This document shows, one piece after another, positions 1 through 7,896 of a stretch of 64,000 nucleotides of DNA. The translations under genes and the position numbers were made by a program. The stretch's first letter is position 1. The number at the start of each line of letters is the position of its first letter. Under the pieces are notes generated by a model, which was not told the origin of the DNA, searched no databases, and worked only from the letters and a program-made list of their open reading frames with translations. The DNA lies in assembly GCA_910586765.1 (NCBI GenBank), contig CAJUJJ010000004.1:56282-120281 (forward strand), read 5' to 3'. This DNA comes from an uncultured Clostridia bacterium (GTDB lineage Bacteria > Bacillota > Clostridia > Lachnospirales > Anaerotignaceae).

Positions 1-1
1 A

Positions 2-349
2 ATGAGCTGTAGTTCTGTATTTGTTGTAACAAATGCTTTGCGTTTAAAATTGTTTCAACCTGACTTTAAAAAGGGAGAAACAATAGAAAATAATAATACT
101 ATAGTAGAAGAACAAAAAAAGGAATATAAGGAGGAAATAAAAATGAAAAAAGTATTAACTATTGAAGGTATGATGTGTGGACATTGTACAGGTAGAGTAG
201 AGCAAGCATTAAATGCACTGGAAGGTGTAAAGGCAGAAGTAAGTCTTGATGATAAAACAGCAACTGTTACAGCAGCAGAAGAAGTACCAGAAGAAATACT
301 TGTAAAAGCAGTAACAGACGCAGGGTATACTGTTGTTGATGTGCAGTAA
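2..349 (+). CDS. copA: Copper-transporting P-type ATPase, C-terminal end with fused HMA domain (partial)
   Basis: The frame is open at the left edge. Its first residues (SSVFVVTNALRLKLF) are what normally closes the last membrane helix of CopA-type Cu(+)-exporting P1B ATPases. The frame continues without a stop through a charged linker of about 25 residues into a complete heavy-metal-associated (HMA) domain carrying the metal site GMMCGHC, and ends in VVDVQ. Most bacterial CopA proteins carry HMA domains at the N-terminus, so a C-terminal one is notable. The catalytic core lies outside the window. Twelve bases after the stop comes csoR, so this is the tail of a copper-resistance operon. The internal ribosome site is treated in the next entry. 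Confidence 0.8.
   Translation: MSCSSVFVVTNALRLKLFQPDFKKGETIENNNTIVEEQKKEYKEEIKMKKVLTIEGMMCGHCTGRVEQALNALEGVKAEVSLDDKTATVTAAEEVPEEILVKAVTDAGYTVVDVQ
143..349 (+). CDS. copZ: Possible free copper chaperone made from an internal start in copA
   Basis: Inside the copA frame an AAGGAGG element (128-134) lies eight bases before an in-frame ATG at 143. Initiation there would give a 68-residue soluble HMA protein beginning MKKVLTIEGMMCGHC, the size and fold of a CopZ copper chaperone, which carries Cu(+) on the two cysteines of MxCxxC to the ATPase and to the repressor. The sequence shows the site. That it is used is inference. It could instead be an old gene boundary whose stop codon was lost. The free form and the fused domain would share all residues, so protein evidence is needed to tell them apart. 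Confidence 0.5.
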   Translation: MKKVLTIEGMMCGHCTGRVEQALNALEGVKAEVSLDDKTATVTAAEEVPEEILVKAVTDAGYTVVDVQ

Positions 350-360
350 GGGGAAGATAT

Positions 361-621
361 ATGAAGGCAGACCAAAAACAAATGATACGCTTGCTTAAAA
401 CAGCAAGAGGACAAATAGATGGTATATTGAAAATGGTAGAAGAAGACCGCTATTGTGTGGATATTTCTAATCAAATTATGGCAACAGATGCTATATTGAG
501 AAAAGCAAATAAAGAAATATTGAGAGCACATATGAAATGCTGCGTCAAAGACGCACTGGAAAAAGGGCAAGAGGATACAAAAATAGATGAATTGATAGAT
601 ATGATAGATAAAATAAAATAA
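361..621 (+). CDS. csoR: CsoR-family copper-sensing repressor
   Basis: An 86-residue all-helical protein of the CsoR/RcnR (DUF156) family, which binds operator DNA until Cu(+) occupies a Cys-His-Cys site and releases it. The ligands are visible as C32 (RYCVDI), H57 and C61 (RAHMKCC), with the four-residue His-Cys spacing of true copper CsoR proteins. An extra C60 sits beside C61. It follows copA by 11 bases behind a GGGGAAG ribosome site and is closed by a terminator at 625-658, so it is the last gene of the operon. It probably represses its own operon; the operator would lie left of the window. Confidence 0.9.
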   Translation: MKADQKQMIRLLKTARGQIDGILKMVEEDRYCVDISNQIMATDAILRKANKEILRAHMKCCVKDALEKGQEDTKIDELIDMIDKIK

Positions 622-624
622 ATA

Positions 625-658
625 AAAAATGCTGTTAGTTTTACTAGCAGCATTTTTT
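625..658 (+). terminator. Rho-independent terminator after csoR
   Basis: Arms ATGCTGTTAG and CTAGCAGCAT (one G-T pair) with a four-base loop, followed by a T run, four bases after the csoR stop. Confidence 0.85.
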
Positions 659-710
659 ATATAAAAATTTGCGTATGATGAAAAAATATTGTAAAATGAT
701 GTAAATAGTT

Positions 711-751
711 CTCTTTTTTTAAAAAAAGAGGGGTTAGCTTTGCTAACCCCT
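711..751. repeat. Two abutting palindromes in the csoR-glycosyltransferase gap
   Basis: CTCTTTTTTTAAAAAAAGAG is a perfect 20-base palindrome. It runs directly into a second perfect hairpin with arms AGGGGTTAGC and GCTAACCCCT around TTT. Read on the minus strand, the second hairpin followed by CTCTTTTTTT looks like a strong terminator, yet no minus-strand gene ends here. It may be a stray repeat or guard against antisense transcription. The remainder of the 622-860 gap shows nothing else I can name. Confidence 0.5.
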
Positions 752-860
752 ACATACTCTCATAAAGTTACTAAAAAAAGAGAAATGATAATACAAATAA
801 ATATATTTATTATGGATACACTAAAGTAAAAATAGTAGTAATGATATTGGGAGGATAATT

Positions 861-2471
861 ATGGAACAAAATGATATAATGTTATCTATTTGCATGATTG
901 TAAAAAATGAACAAAGATGTCTGGAAAGGTGCTTAAAATCAATAAAACATTTAAAAGAGCATATAAATTGTGAAGTGATTGTAACAGATACGGGTTCTAC
1001 AGATAAATCTGTAGAAATTGCAGAAAAATATGCAGATAAAGTGTTGCATTTTGAATGGTGCAATGACTTTTCTGCTGCTAGAAATCATGGTATAGAACAA
1101 GCAAAAGGCGAATGGGTTATGGTAATGGACGCTGATGAGGAACTGGTGGAAGATGTATCTCATTTGGTAAAGTTTTTTAACAGTGAAGAAAAATATCGCT
1201 ATACAGGTGCTTTTTGTAAAATGAAAAATTGTTTTAATGCAGAAGTTTGTAATAAAATAGAAAGTTTAAGAGATTACAAAGGAGATACCTCTGATTTTTT
1301 AGCTTATAGAATATTTCGCAGAGACTTAAATCCAAGATATGTTGGTATTATACATGAGTATATGCCTTATAGAGAACCTGTTTATACAATAGACACTACA
1401 ACATTATATCATGATGGATATGCTTTTGAAGATGAGAATAAAAGAAAACAGAAAAAAATAAGAAATGCTTCATTACTGGAAAAACAGATAAAAGAAAACC
1501 TCCATGATTTAAGGGCAGTCGTTCATATTTTAGTAGAAGAAGATGTTATTAATAAAGAAGTTTATAAAAATTTGATATTGCTCACAGAAAAATTGATGTA
1601 TAAAAATTTGAATAATATATTTGTACCAAATGCTTTTGTAAAAGTAGCTCGCTATTATGACAAAAATGATGAAAAACAAAAAGCATTAAAAATATGTCAA
1701 GACTATGTAAAATTGTTTACAGGAGAAGGCAAAAATAAAATGTATCAAACATTTGAAATAGACATTCGTTTTATACAATCAAATGCTTTATTTAAACAAA
1801 AACAGTATCGTCCTGCATTAAAAATGATGGATAGATATTTGCAGTTAATGGAAAAATACCAAAATGGGGCATTAGATTTGCAGTTGCTAAGAACAGGTTC
1901 TCTTGGCTTTGCAAATGATACACAAAAAGAATTTATAAACTTTTTGAAAACAAGATGTTATATGGAATTAAAAGAATATGAAAAGGCAAAAGAAATGATA
2001 AAAACAATAAATTTGAGAGAAACAGTAGGAAAAGGATTTTATAATTTTTATTGGCTGATTGTGAGATTGTGTAATATAAAAGAATGTGATATGACTTTAG
2101 GAGAATATTATACAATATTGGTTGATGCTATGAAAAGAGAAATACCAAGTCAAAAGAAAGTAGCAGAAGATACTTATAATATGGTACATTCTTACATTGC
2201 AAATTTGCCTAAAGAGCAAAGAGATGTGTTGTTAGGACAGATTATTTCTTCGGAAGAAGGAAAAGCAGATTTGTGGAATATGATAAAGAAAAAAGAAGAG
2301 GAAAAAAAGGAAAGTTTAAAAAAGATGGTAGAGGATACCAAAATAACAATTAAAAAACTGATGGCAGAAACAACAATGAGAGATAAAGCATTAGATTTGT
2401 CAGAGAGATTGCAAAAAATTGTACCCGAAGATGAAGAAGTAAAAGAATTTATAAAAGTGCTGAGTAAATGA
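861..2471 (+). CDS. Family 2 glycosyltransferase with helical C-terminal region
   Basis: A 536-residue protein with an N-terminal GT-A/GT2 domain: the opening strand SICMIVKNE (9-17), the nucleotide-binding segment VTDTGSTD (41-48) and the metal-binding DAD at 90-92. GT2 enzymes use nucleotide sugars to glycosylate proteins, lipids or polysaccharides. The region from about 200 to 480 is a run of amphipathic helices resembling tetratricopeptide repeats, and the last 70 residues are a charged coiled coil, a layout known from enzymes such as SunS that glycosylate protein or peptide. No signal peptide or membrane segment, so cytoplasmic. The start is fixed by GGGAGG at 850-855. The gene stands alone; the acceptor is unknown. 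Confidence 0.8.
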   Translation: MEQNDIMLSICMIVKNEQRCLERCLKSIKHLKEHINCEVIVTDTGSTDKSVEIAEKYADKVLHFEWCNDFSAARNHGIEQAKGEWVMVMDADEELVEDVSHLVKFFNSEEKYRYTGAFCKMKNCFNAEVCNKIESLRDYKGDTSDFLAYRIFRRDLNPRYVGIIHEYMPYREPVYTIDTTTLYHDGYAFEDENKRKQKKIRNASLLEKQIKENLHDLRAVVHILVEEDVINKEVYKNLILLTEKLMYKNLNNIFVPNAFVKVARYYDKNDEKQKALKICQDYVKLFTGEGKNKMYQTFEIDIRFIQSNALFKQKQYRPALKMMDRYLQLMEKYQNGALDLQLLRTGSLGFANDTQKEFINFLKTRCYMELKEYEKAKEMIKTINLRETVGKGFYNFYWLIVRLCNIKECDMTLGEYYTILVDAMKREIPSQKKVAEDTYNMVHSYIANLPKEQRDVLLGQIISSEEGKADLWNMIKKKEEEKKESLKKMVEDTKITIKKLMAETTMRDKALDLSERLQKIVPEDEEVKEFIKVLSK

Positions 2472-2496
2472 TTGCTATGTTTATAATTCCTTTTTA

Positions 2497-2505
2497 TGTT
2501 ATACT
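2497..2505 (+). promoter_or_regulatory. Extended -10 promoter candidate
   Basis: TGTTATACT, a TGn-extended -10 hexamer, lies about 30 bases before the dehydrogenase start at 2536. I see no convincing -35 at 17 bases. Confidence 0.4.
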
Positions 2506-2535
2506 ATAAAAAAATAAAAAAGGAGAGAATGGAAT

Positions 2536-3396
2536 ATGAAAGAGATTGGCTTTATAGGCATTGGTGTTATGGGGAAATCTATGGTGAGAAATCTCATAAA
2601 AAAAGGTTTTACTGTTTCTATTTATACAAGAACAAAACAAAAAGCACTTGATGTAATAGAAGAAGGGGCATTGTGGTGCGATAGTATAGCAGAGTGTGTA
2701 AAACAAAAATATGCTGTAATTACAATGGTAGGCTATCCTAAAGATGTAGAAGAAGTTTATTTCGGAGAAAAGGGAATATTGCAAAATGTTTCAGAGGGCA
2801 CTTATGTGATTGATATGACTACAACAAGTCCTAAATTATCAAAAAAGATATATCAAGAAGGGGCAAAAAGAGGCATTTCGACATTAGATGCTCCTGTTTC
2901 TGGCAGCGATATTGGTGCAGCACAGGGCACATTGTCTATTATGGTAGGCGGAGATAAAGAAGCATTTGAACAATGCAAATTTATATTTGAAGCATTGGGA
3001 AAAAATATAGTGTATCAAGGAAAAGCAGGTTATGGACAACATACTAAAATGGCAAATCAAATTGCATTGGCTGGAGCGATTTCTGGAGTTTGTGAGGCTT
3101 TGACATATGGTGAAGTAGTGGGATTAGACTTAAATACTATGTTAGATAGTATCAGCAAAGGAGCAGCAGCAAGCTGGCAAATGGATAATATGGCTCCACG
3201 CATATTAAAAGAAGATTTTGCTCCAGGATTTTTTATAAAACATTATGTAAAAGATTTAAACATTGCATTAGAAGAAATAGATGACAGAGGTGTTACATTA
3301 AATGTTTTGCAAACAGTAGAAAATATGTATCATACATTGCAAAGAGAAGGAAAAGGAGATTTTGGTACACAAGCATTAAAACAATATTATGAATAA
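2536..3396 (+). CDS. NAD(P)-dependent beta-hydroxyacid dehydrogenase (3-hydroxyisobutyrate dehydrogenase family)
   Basis: A 286-residue member of the HIBADH/GarR/GLYR1 family. The N-terminal Rossmann motif GFIGIGVMG (5-13), the substrate-binding DAPVSGSDIG (118-127) and the catalytic lysine K171 in GQHTKMANQ are all present, and the length is normal. Relatives oxidise 3-hydroxyisobutyrate or reduce tartronate semialdehyde or succinate semialdehyde with NAD(P); the sequence alone does not fix the substrate. Cytoplasmic. AGGAGAG precedes the start. The gene is followed after 27 bases by the Nif11-like small gene and probably cotranscribed with it, though no functional tie is obvious. Confidence 0.88.
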   Translation: MKEIGFIGIGVMGKSMVRNLIKKGFTVSIYTRTKQKALDVIEEGALWCDSIAECVKQKYAVITMVGYPKDVEEVYFGEKGILQNVSEGTYVIDMTTTSPKLSKKIYQEGAKRGISTLDAPVSGSDIGAAQGTLSIMVGGDKEAFEQCKFIFEALGKNIVYQGKAGYGQHTKMANQIALAGAISGVCEALTYGEVVGLDLNTMLDSISKGAAASWQMDNMAPRILKEDFAPGFFIKHYVKDLNIALEEIDDRGVTLNVLQTVENMYHTLQREGKGDFGTQALKQYYE

Positions 3397-3423
3397 TGCT
3401 ATAGTAGAAAAGGGGGATAGCAT

Positions 3424-3699
3424 ATGAATGAAAAATTGTTTGAACTATTGGAAAAGGCAAAAAAAGACCAAACATTAAAAAATATGCTTTTGAATACAAA
3501 AAAAGAAAAAGACCCAGCACTTGCTTTTTGTGAATTGGCAACCCAGCAAGGTTTTCCCATTACAGTAGGGGAATTGTTTGCAGAAGGAGAAGAATATTGT
3601 TCTAATCTTTTAAAAAGCTGCAATGGTGGTGCTACATATCCTAGAGAAGGCTGGGACGATAGCTATGAAATGTTTTTTGCCTCTTTAGAAAGAATATAA
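3424..3699 (+). CDS. Nif11-like small protein, possible RiPP precursor
   Basis: A 91-residue protein. Its first 67 residues resemble the Nif11-like leader domain: a helix (MNEKLFELLEKAKKD), a second helix ending in an Ala/Gly-rich turn, then GFPITVGELF. A double glycine at 68-69 (SCNGGA) is where such leaders are cut by C39-type peptidases. The remaining 22 residues (ATYPREGWDDSYEMFFASLE and two more) would be the core. No maturase, lanthipeptide synthetase or exporter is adjacent, so it may be a non-RiPP family member with a conserved tail. The ribosome site is AGGGGG before the ATG. Family assignment is by eye. Confidence 0.45.
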   Translation: MNEKLFELLEKAKKDQTLKNMLLNTKKEKDPALAFCELATQQGFPITVGELFAEGEEYCSNLLKSCNGGATYPREGWDDSYEMFFASLERI

Positions 3700-3705
3700 T
3701 ACAAT

Positions 3706-3746
3706 AAAAAAGAAGTATGTAGTTATTTATACATACTTCTTTTTTA
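3706..3746. terminator. Bidirectional terminator between convergent genes
   Basis: Arms AAAAAGAAGTATGTA and TACATACTTCTTTTT around a short loop, with T runs on both strands, between the Nif11-like gene (+) and the lipoprotein gene (-). Confidence 0.85.
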
Positions 3747-4394
3747 TTATTCTGGCCATTGAAAAGTATCTACAATGTTTTTTGCTATAGCATCGACTTC
3801 TTCTGTATTACCATCATATACACTTTCATAAACCATAACAAATTTGTGGTCACCAACAATATAATATTGTGTAGCATTTAATGTCATATCATCTTCTGTA
3901 ATAGAAAATGTAAATGTATATAATACATAATCATTTGCAGTAAAGCTGCCGCTTCCATTTAATGAAGTACCTTTTGGGAGTTGGTGTACAAGCTGATTGA
4001 CAATAGCCTGCCTAAATGAGATATGGTCGTCTGCACTATATTTATTTGTACCCATATTGATAGAAATATTATTTGGCAATGTTTCCTCCTCAGTTCCCTC
4101 TAGTAAATAAAAAAATTTATCTGCTTTAGAATGGGTAGAACTCTCTATCCAACCTGTTGGAACAGTGTAAATACCGAATGATTTTGTGTAAGTAGTTCCG
4201 TTTTCGTCCGTGACAGCAGTTTGTTCTGTAGTATCTTCTTGTGTATTTTCTTTTATATCAGGTTCTATCATATCATTTGTATCACTTTCTGTATTTTGTT
4301 CTGTATTATTTTGTGTATTTTCTGAAGATGAAGGTGCTGTACAAGAGGTAAAACAAAAAAGTGATAATATAAACAAAGCAATATATTTTTTCAT
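3747..4394 (-). CDS. Lipoprotein of unknown function
   Basis: A 215-residue secreted protein. A 17-residue signal peptide ends in a lipobox (CFTSC) with the acylated cysteine at 18, then comes a low-complexity Ser/Asn/Glu/Thr linker of about 45 residues rich in Asn-Thr-Glu, typical of a tether that holds a domain off the membrane. The folded part (about 70-215) has alternating strands and helices, including SKADKFFYLLEG and a C-terminal AIAKNIVDTFQWPE. This pattern is common in small clostridial lipoproteins with no assigned role. The start has GGGGAGA eight bases upstream. I do not recognise a named family. Confidence 0.75.
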   Translation of the reverse strand: MKKYIALFILSLFCFTSCTAPSSSENTQNNTEQNTESDTNDMIEPDIKENTQEDTTEQTAVTDENGTTYTKSFGIYTVPTGWIESSTHSKADKFFYLLEGTEEETLPNNISINMGTNKYSADDHISFRQAIVNQLVHQLPKGTSLNGSGSFTANDYVLYTFTFSITEDDMTLNATQYYIVGDHKFVMVYESVYDGNTEEVDAIAKNIVDTFQWPE

Positions 4395-4450
4395 AAATAC
4401 TTCTCCCCTTTTTTGATTAATATGATATAGTATTATTTTGGTAAAATCAA

Positions 4451-4491
4451 TAAAAAAAGAGATAGTTTTTGATGTAAAAAACTATCTCTTT
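4451..4491 (-). terminator. Terminator after the GntR-family gene
   Basis: Inverted arms AAAGAGATAGTTTTT and AAAAACTATCTCTTT; on the minus strand the hairpin is followed by a T run, just past the stop of the regulator gene. Confidence 0.85.
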
Positions 4492-4495
4492 ACGA

Positions 4496-5134
4496 TTATT
4501 TTTTAATAAAATGTTTATCATAGTGAATGGCTAGCCAACGCAATACTTCATTTACGTTATTTTGTTTGATATTAGAAAGTATCATTTGATGTTCTTCTAT
4601 GCTTTTTTGGCAATCTCTCAAACCATGTTGATTATTGTGTAATATCATTAAATAAAATACATCTTCAATTCTTTCATAAATAGAAAGGAAATATTTATTT
4701 TGACAAACGGATATGATGCTTTTATCAAAAAGTATAGATTGCTGTACTAATTCGTGAAAATCGTGCGTTTCTAAAGCATTATGTTGTAGTGTAATGTGAC
4801 GCTGCATATGTTGTACAATTTCATCTGTTCTATTTAACTGCACACATAGTAAATAAGCACCACATAGCATAGCACAAATAGTTTGAGCAATTTCGACAAA
4901 ACTTTCTTCTGTAAAAGAAATTACCTTTGCACCATTGTTAGGTATTGTTACAATCAGTCCATCTTTTGCTAAAAGCATTAATGCCTCTCGTATAGGAGAA
5001 TTGCTGACTTGTAATTCTACTGCTAAAGCATCAATATTAATTTTTTCTCCTAATTGATAATGCTGATGAAGTATTTTTTGCTTTATGACATTATAAACTT
5101 GTTCTTTTATAGTAATTCTGCTGACTGTACCCAT
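4496..5134 (-). CDS. GntR-family transcriptional regulator (FadR/FCD type)
   Basis: A 212-residue regulator. A winged helix-turn-helix fills about 8-75 (KEQVYNVIKQKILHQ, then AVELQVSNSPIREALMLLAK, the recognition-helix motif with PxREAL). An all-helical FCD effector domain follows (80-210), with histidines such as those around HFIKK and EEHQMI that often help bind metal and carboxylate ligands in this subgroup. Such proteins usually control catabolism of organic acids or sugar acids and are often linked to their target. Here the neighbours are an FkbM methyltransferase and, further upstream, a CoA-transferase, but no operator could be assigned. Ribosome site GGAGAG precedes the ATG. Confidence 0.88.
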   Translation of the reverse strand: MGTVSRITIKEQVYNVIKQKILHQHYQLGEKINIDALAVELQVSNSPIREALMLLAKDGLIVTIPNNGAKVISFTEESFVEIAQTICAMLCGAYLLCVQLNRTDEIVQHMQRHITLQHNALETHDFHELVQQSILFDKSIISVCQNKYFLSIYERIEDVFYLMILHNNQHGLRDCQKSIEEHQMILSNIKQNNVNEVLRWLAIHYDKHFIKK

Positions 5135-5230
5135 TTAATGCTCTCTCCTCATTTGTAGTATTGATAGGATTATATACTATTTTTGGGGAACTGTCAAAGA
5201 AGTTATTCAAAAAAATGGGATATATTTACA

Positions 5231-6446
5231 TTATACCCCAAATAATACATATTCTGTTGGTATTAAATTGCCACCATTATGACGCATATAAAAGCGATAA
5301 CTAGGGTCAATTTCGTGTACCATACGAGCAATTTTCCAAATGTCTTCATTGTTGTGATAAGTACAAATAGCAAGTTTAGGGTGATTTTTGCGAATTTGTT
5401 TTGTACAGCCCTTTAGAGCAGATTGCTCTGCACCTTCAATATCCATTTTGATAAAAGAAATTGCTTCTGTAATATCTTCGTCTATTGGCACAACAGTAAC
5501 TGCATTTTGTTGATTTTGGCTTTGGGAACTAAGTGTGTTAGCAGAAAAGTCACTTTCATTAAATTGAATATATAATGTATCTTGTTTTTCGCCAGCACCT
5601 TTTTGACGTAGCTCAATGCTGGGCAGTCCCTTTGTATTTTGTTCTAATTTCGCATAAATTTTGGGCGTAATTTCATAACAATATATTCTTTTGTATTTTT
5701 TGTATGTATCTATAAATTGTAGTGCACTATCGCCTATGTACGCACCTAAATCAACAAATACTTCATTATCGTTGCAGCAAAATACATCTAAATCAAAATA
5801 ATCTCCAAAATTGATTTCTTTTGTTTCAGATAATAATTGAAAGTCCAATTCTATCCAATTTGATAATATTGCTAACAATACTTTCTTAGAACGATAGTCA
5901 CATAAATTTTGATAAAGCCATATAAAATCCTGCTTGTGTTCCCAGAGAGCTTTTGCTCTGTTTTCAAATAAAGTATAGTCATTTTTTTCTGGATTTAGTG
6001 TTCCCCAATAAGGAAAGCGTATCATATAGTCAATGAGTGCTTGCTGATTTTGGGGGTGAAGGCGATGAAAACAAGCACGCATATGACGTAACAAGCCAAT
6101 TTGTTCTAATTTTTGTATTTGTTTGATAATATCTTGAAATTTTCTGTCAATTACATTGTGTATCAGTATTTCTTCAGAAGTAGCTTCTAATTGCTGCAAA
6201 CGATATTTTGCTAATGCAATCCACTGGCGAAGGGAATAAAGTAAATTTTCGTTTTTTTGAGGGGGTGTAAAAGAAATGCCGCCATAATTTAAAAATAATG
6301 TGTTTAATTCTTCTATTGTACTGTCAATATCTTCACTGAACGTGCCCCCCCCCCCAGAATATATGTTCGTTAAAATGGTCAAAAACAGCCTGTTTTTCTA
6401 GCTTTTGTATTAGCTTTTGTAATTGTTCTAATTCTTTTTTTGTCAA
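5231..6446 (-). CDS. FkbM-family methyltransferase, out of frame here at a G11 tract
   Basis: The coding strand has AAGGAGG followed eight bases later by a TTG start at 6446. It reads MTKKELEQLQKLIQKLEKQ to HIFWGGG, where eleven consecutive G (6345-6355 on the plus strand as C) put the frame into HVQ-stop at 6333. Losing one G restores one 404-residue protein continuing TFSEDIDSTIEEL. The C-terminal half is a SAM-dependent FkbM domain: EVFVDLGAYIGDSALQF binds SAM and FIKMDIEGAE is the family motif. FkbM enzymes O-methylate sugars or natural products. An ATG at 6382 would give a 383-residue form without the N-terminal coiled coil, but it has no good ribosome site. Either a phase-variable gene in its off state or a homopolymer error in the assembly. 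Confidence 0.75.
6345..6355 (-). repeat. Poly-G tract of 11 within the methyltransferase gene
   Basis: Eleven C on the plus strand (G11 on the coding strand), the only G/C homopolymer of this length in the window and very unlikely by chance at this base composition. With G11 the frame from the TTG start terminates after HVQ; G10 or G13 gives the full-length protein. Confidence 0.9.
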
Positions 6447-6525
6447 ATGAAAAACCTCCTTAAAATCATAATATGAAATGAGTATAGCACTTTTTATCCA
6501 TATTTGTAAATGGGTTTTCAAAATA

Positions 6526-6562
6526 TAAAAAAGCTCCTAACTACATACAATAGAGAGGAGCA
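6526..6562 (-). terminator. Terminator after the CoA-transferase gene
   Basis: Arms AGCTCCT and AGGAGC around an 18-base loop, followed on the minus strand by a T run, 12 bases past the CoA-transferase stop. Confidence 0.7.
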
Positions 6563-6573
6563 ATTTTACGATA

Positions 6574-7869
6574 TTACCAAATTTGTAATTGTTCTGCTTG
6601 TTGTGATAATTCTTTTCTAAATTTAGGGTGAGCTATGGCAATGAGATTTTGTGCTCTTTCTGCTACAGTTTGCCCTCTCATTTTTGCTACACCATATTCT
6701 GTTACAACATAGTCTACATCATTTCGAGAAAGTGTTACAGCAGCACCAGTTGTCAAAAAAGGAGTAATTTTTGATATTTTTTCATCTTTTGTAGTAGAAG
6801 GAAGTGCAATAACAGAACGACCGCCTTTGCTCATAAGAGCGCCTAATACAGTATCTGTTTGCCCTCCTATACCACTGTATTGTCTGTTGCCTATGCTTTC
6901 AGAACAACATTGTCCTGTTAAATCTACTTGTAGTGTAGTGTTAATAGAAATCATATTGTCATTTTGTGCAATGACATAAGGATTGTTGACATAATCACCA
7001 TCTAATATGGCAATGGCAGGATTGTCATTTAAAAAGTCATAAAGCTTTTGACTTCCAAAAGCAAATGCGGCAACCGTTTTGCCTTTGTGTATATTCTTTT
7101 TTAAATTTGTTACAACACCTGCTTTCATAAGTTCAGCCATACCTTCTGTAAGCATTTCACTATGAACTCCTAAATTTTTTTTATTTTTTAAACTTTGAGC
7201 AACAGCATTTGGAATACCGCCTATACCAAGCTGAAAAGTGTCACCATCGTGTATAAAGTCAGCAATGTAAGCACCGATTTTTGTTTCTATTTCTCCTACT
7301 GGCTGAGTAGAAATAGAAACAATATCATGACTATATTCGTATATGTAGTCTACTTGAGAAATGTGTATGATGTTATCTCCTAGTACACGAGGCATTTTGT
7401 CATTTACTTCTAATATAACAATGTCCGCTGCTTCCAAAAAAGGTCTTTCATATACAAGAGAAAGTGACATAGTGAAATAACCAAATCTGTCCATAGGTGT
7501 TACACTTGCAATAAATATATTTGGTTTTTTGTCTTCTAATACCCATTTTGAAAAATTGCGAAAATGACAGGGTAAAAGAGAAGTCCTTTTTAATGGGTGC
7601 ATATTGCGACTGCTTGCTCCAAAAAAATAACACATAGAATGTATGTTTTTGACATTTCTTTGAGGGTCTTGAAAAGGAAATGTACTAAATTCTAAAGCAT
7701 TAAATACACGTACATTGTTTACTCTGTCATCTATTTCATGCAATCTTTCTAAAAAGCCAGAAGGCTCACAACCAGCTAATGCTGGAAGTATAATATCATC
7801 ACTTTTTACTTTTTCTAATACACTATCTAAACTAATTAGTTTTTGAGCATATTGCTGTTTTAAATCCAT
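6574..7869 (-). CDS. Acetyl-CoA hydrolase/transferase family CoA-transferase
   Basis: A 431-residue class I CoA-transferase-like enzyme of the acetyl-CoA hydrolase/4-hydroxybutyrate CoA-transferase family, which moves CoA between acetyl-CoA and another short-chain acid. Visible are the nucleotide-loop GIGGIPNAVAQ, the catalytic glutamate in GVHSEML (E238) and the C-terminal GGQTDTV and VTEYGVAKMRG segments. Butyryl-, propionyl- or 4-hydroxybutyryl-CoA are all possible partners. The start is the second Met of the frame (MDLKQQ) because GGAGG overlaps the upstream ATG at 7884 and sits seven bases before it. BrnQ lies just upstream with a 27-base gap, suggesting a role in fermenting branched-chain amino acids. 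Confidence 0.85.
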   Translation of the reverse strand: MDLKQQYAQKLISLDSVLEKVKSDDIILPALAGCEPSGFLERLHEIDDRVNNVRVFNALEFSTFPFQDPQRNVKNIHSMCYFFGASSRNMHPLKRTSLLPCHFRNFSKWVLEDKKPNIFIASVTPMDRFGYFTMSLSLVYERPFLEAADIVILEVNDKMPRVLGDNIIHISQVDYIYEYSHDIVSISTQPVGEIETKIGAYIADFIHDGDTFQLGIGGIPNAVAQSLKNKKNLGVHSEMLTEGMAELMKAGVVTNLKKNIHKGKTVAAFAFGSQKLYDFLNDNPAIAILDGDYVNNPYVIAQNDNMISINTTLQVDLTGQCCSESIGNRQYSGIGGQTDTVLGALMSKGGRSVIALPSTTKDEKISKITPFLTTGAAVTLSRNDVDYVVTEYGVAKMRGQTVAERAQNLIAIAHPKFRKELSQQAEQLQIW

Positions 7870-7896
7870 AGAAAGTACCTCCATAGCAAATAATTT

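Noticed and set aside
5231..6382. Full-length FkbM protein from the ATG at 6382
   Set aside because: No ribosome site before it; the N-terminal coiled coil and a strong AAGGAGG with TTG start lie in the other frame upstream of the G tract.
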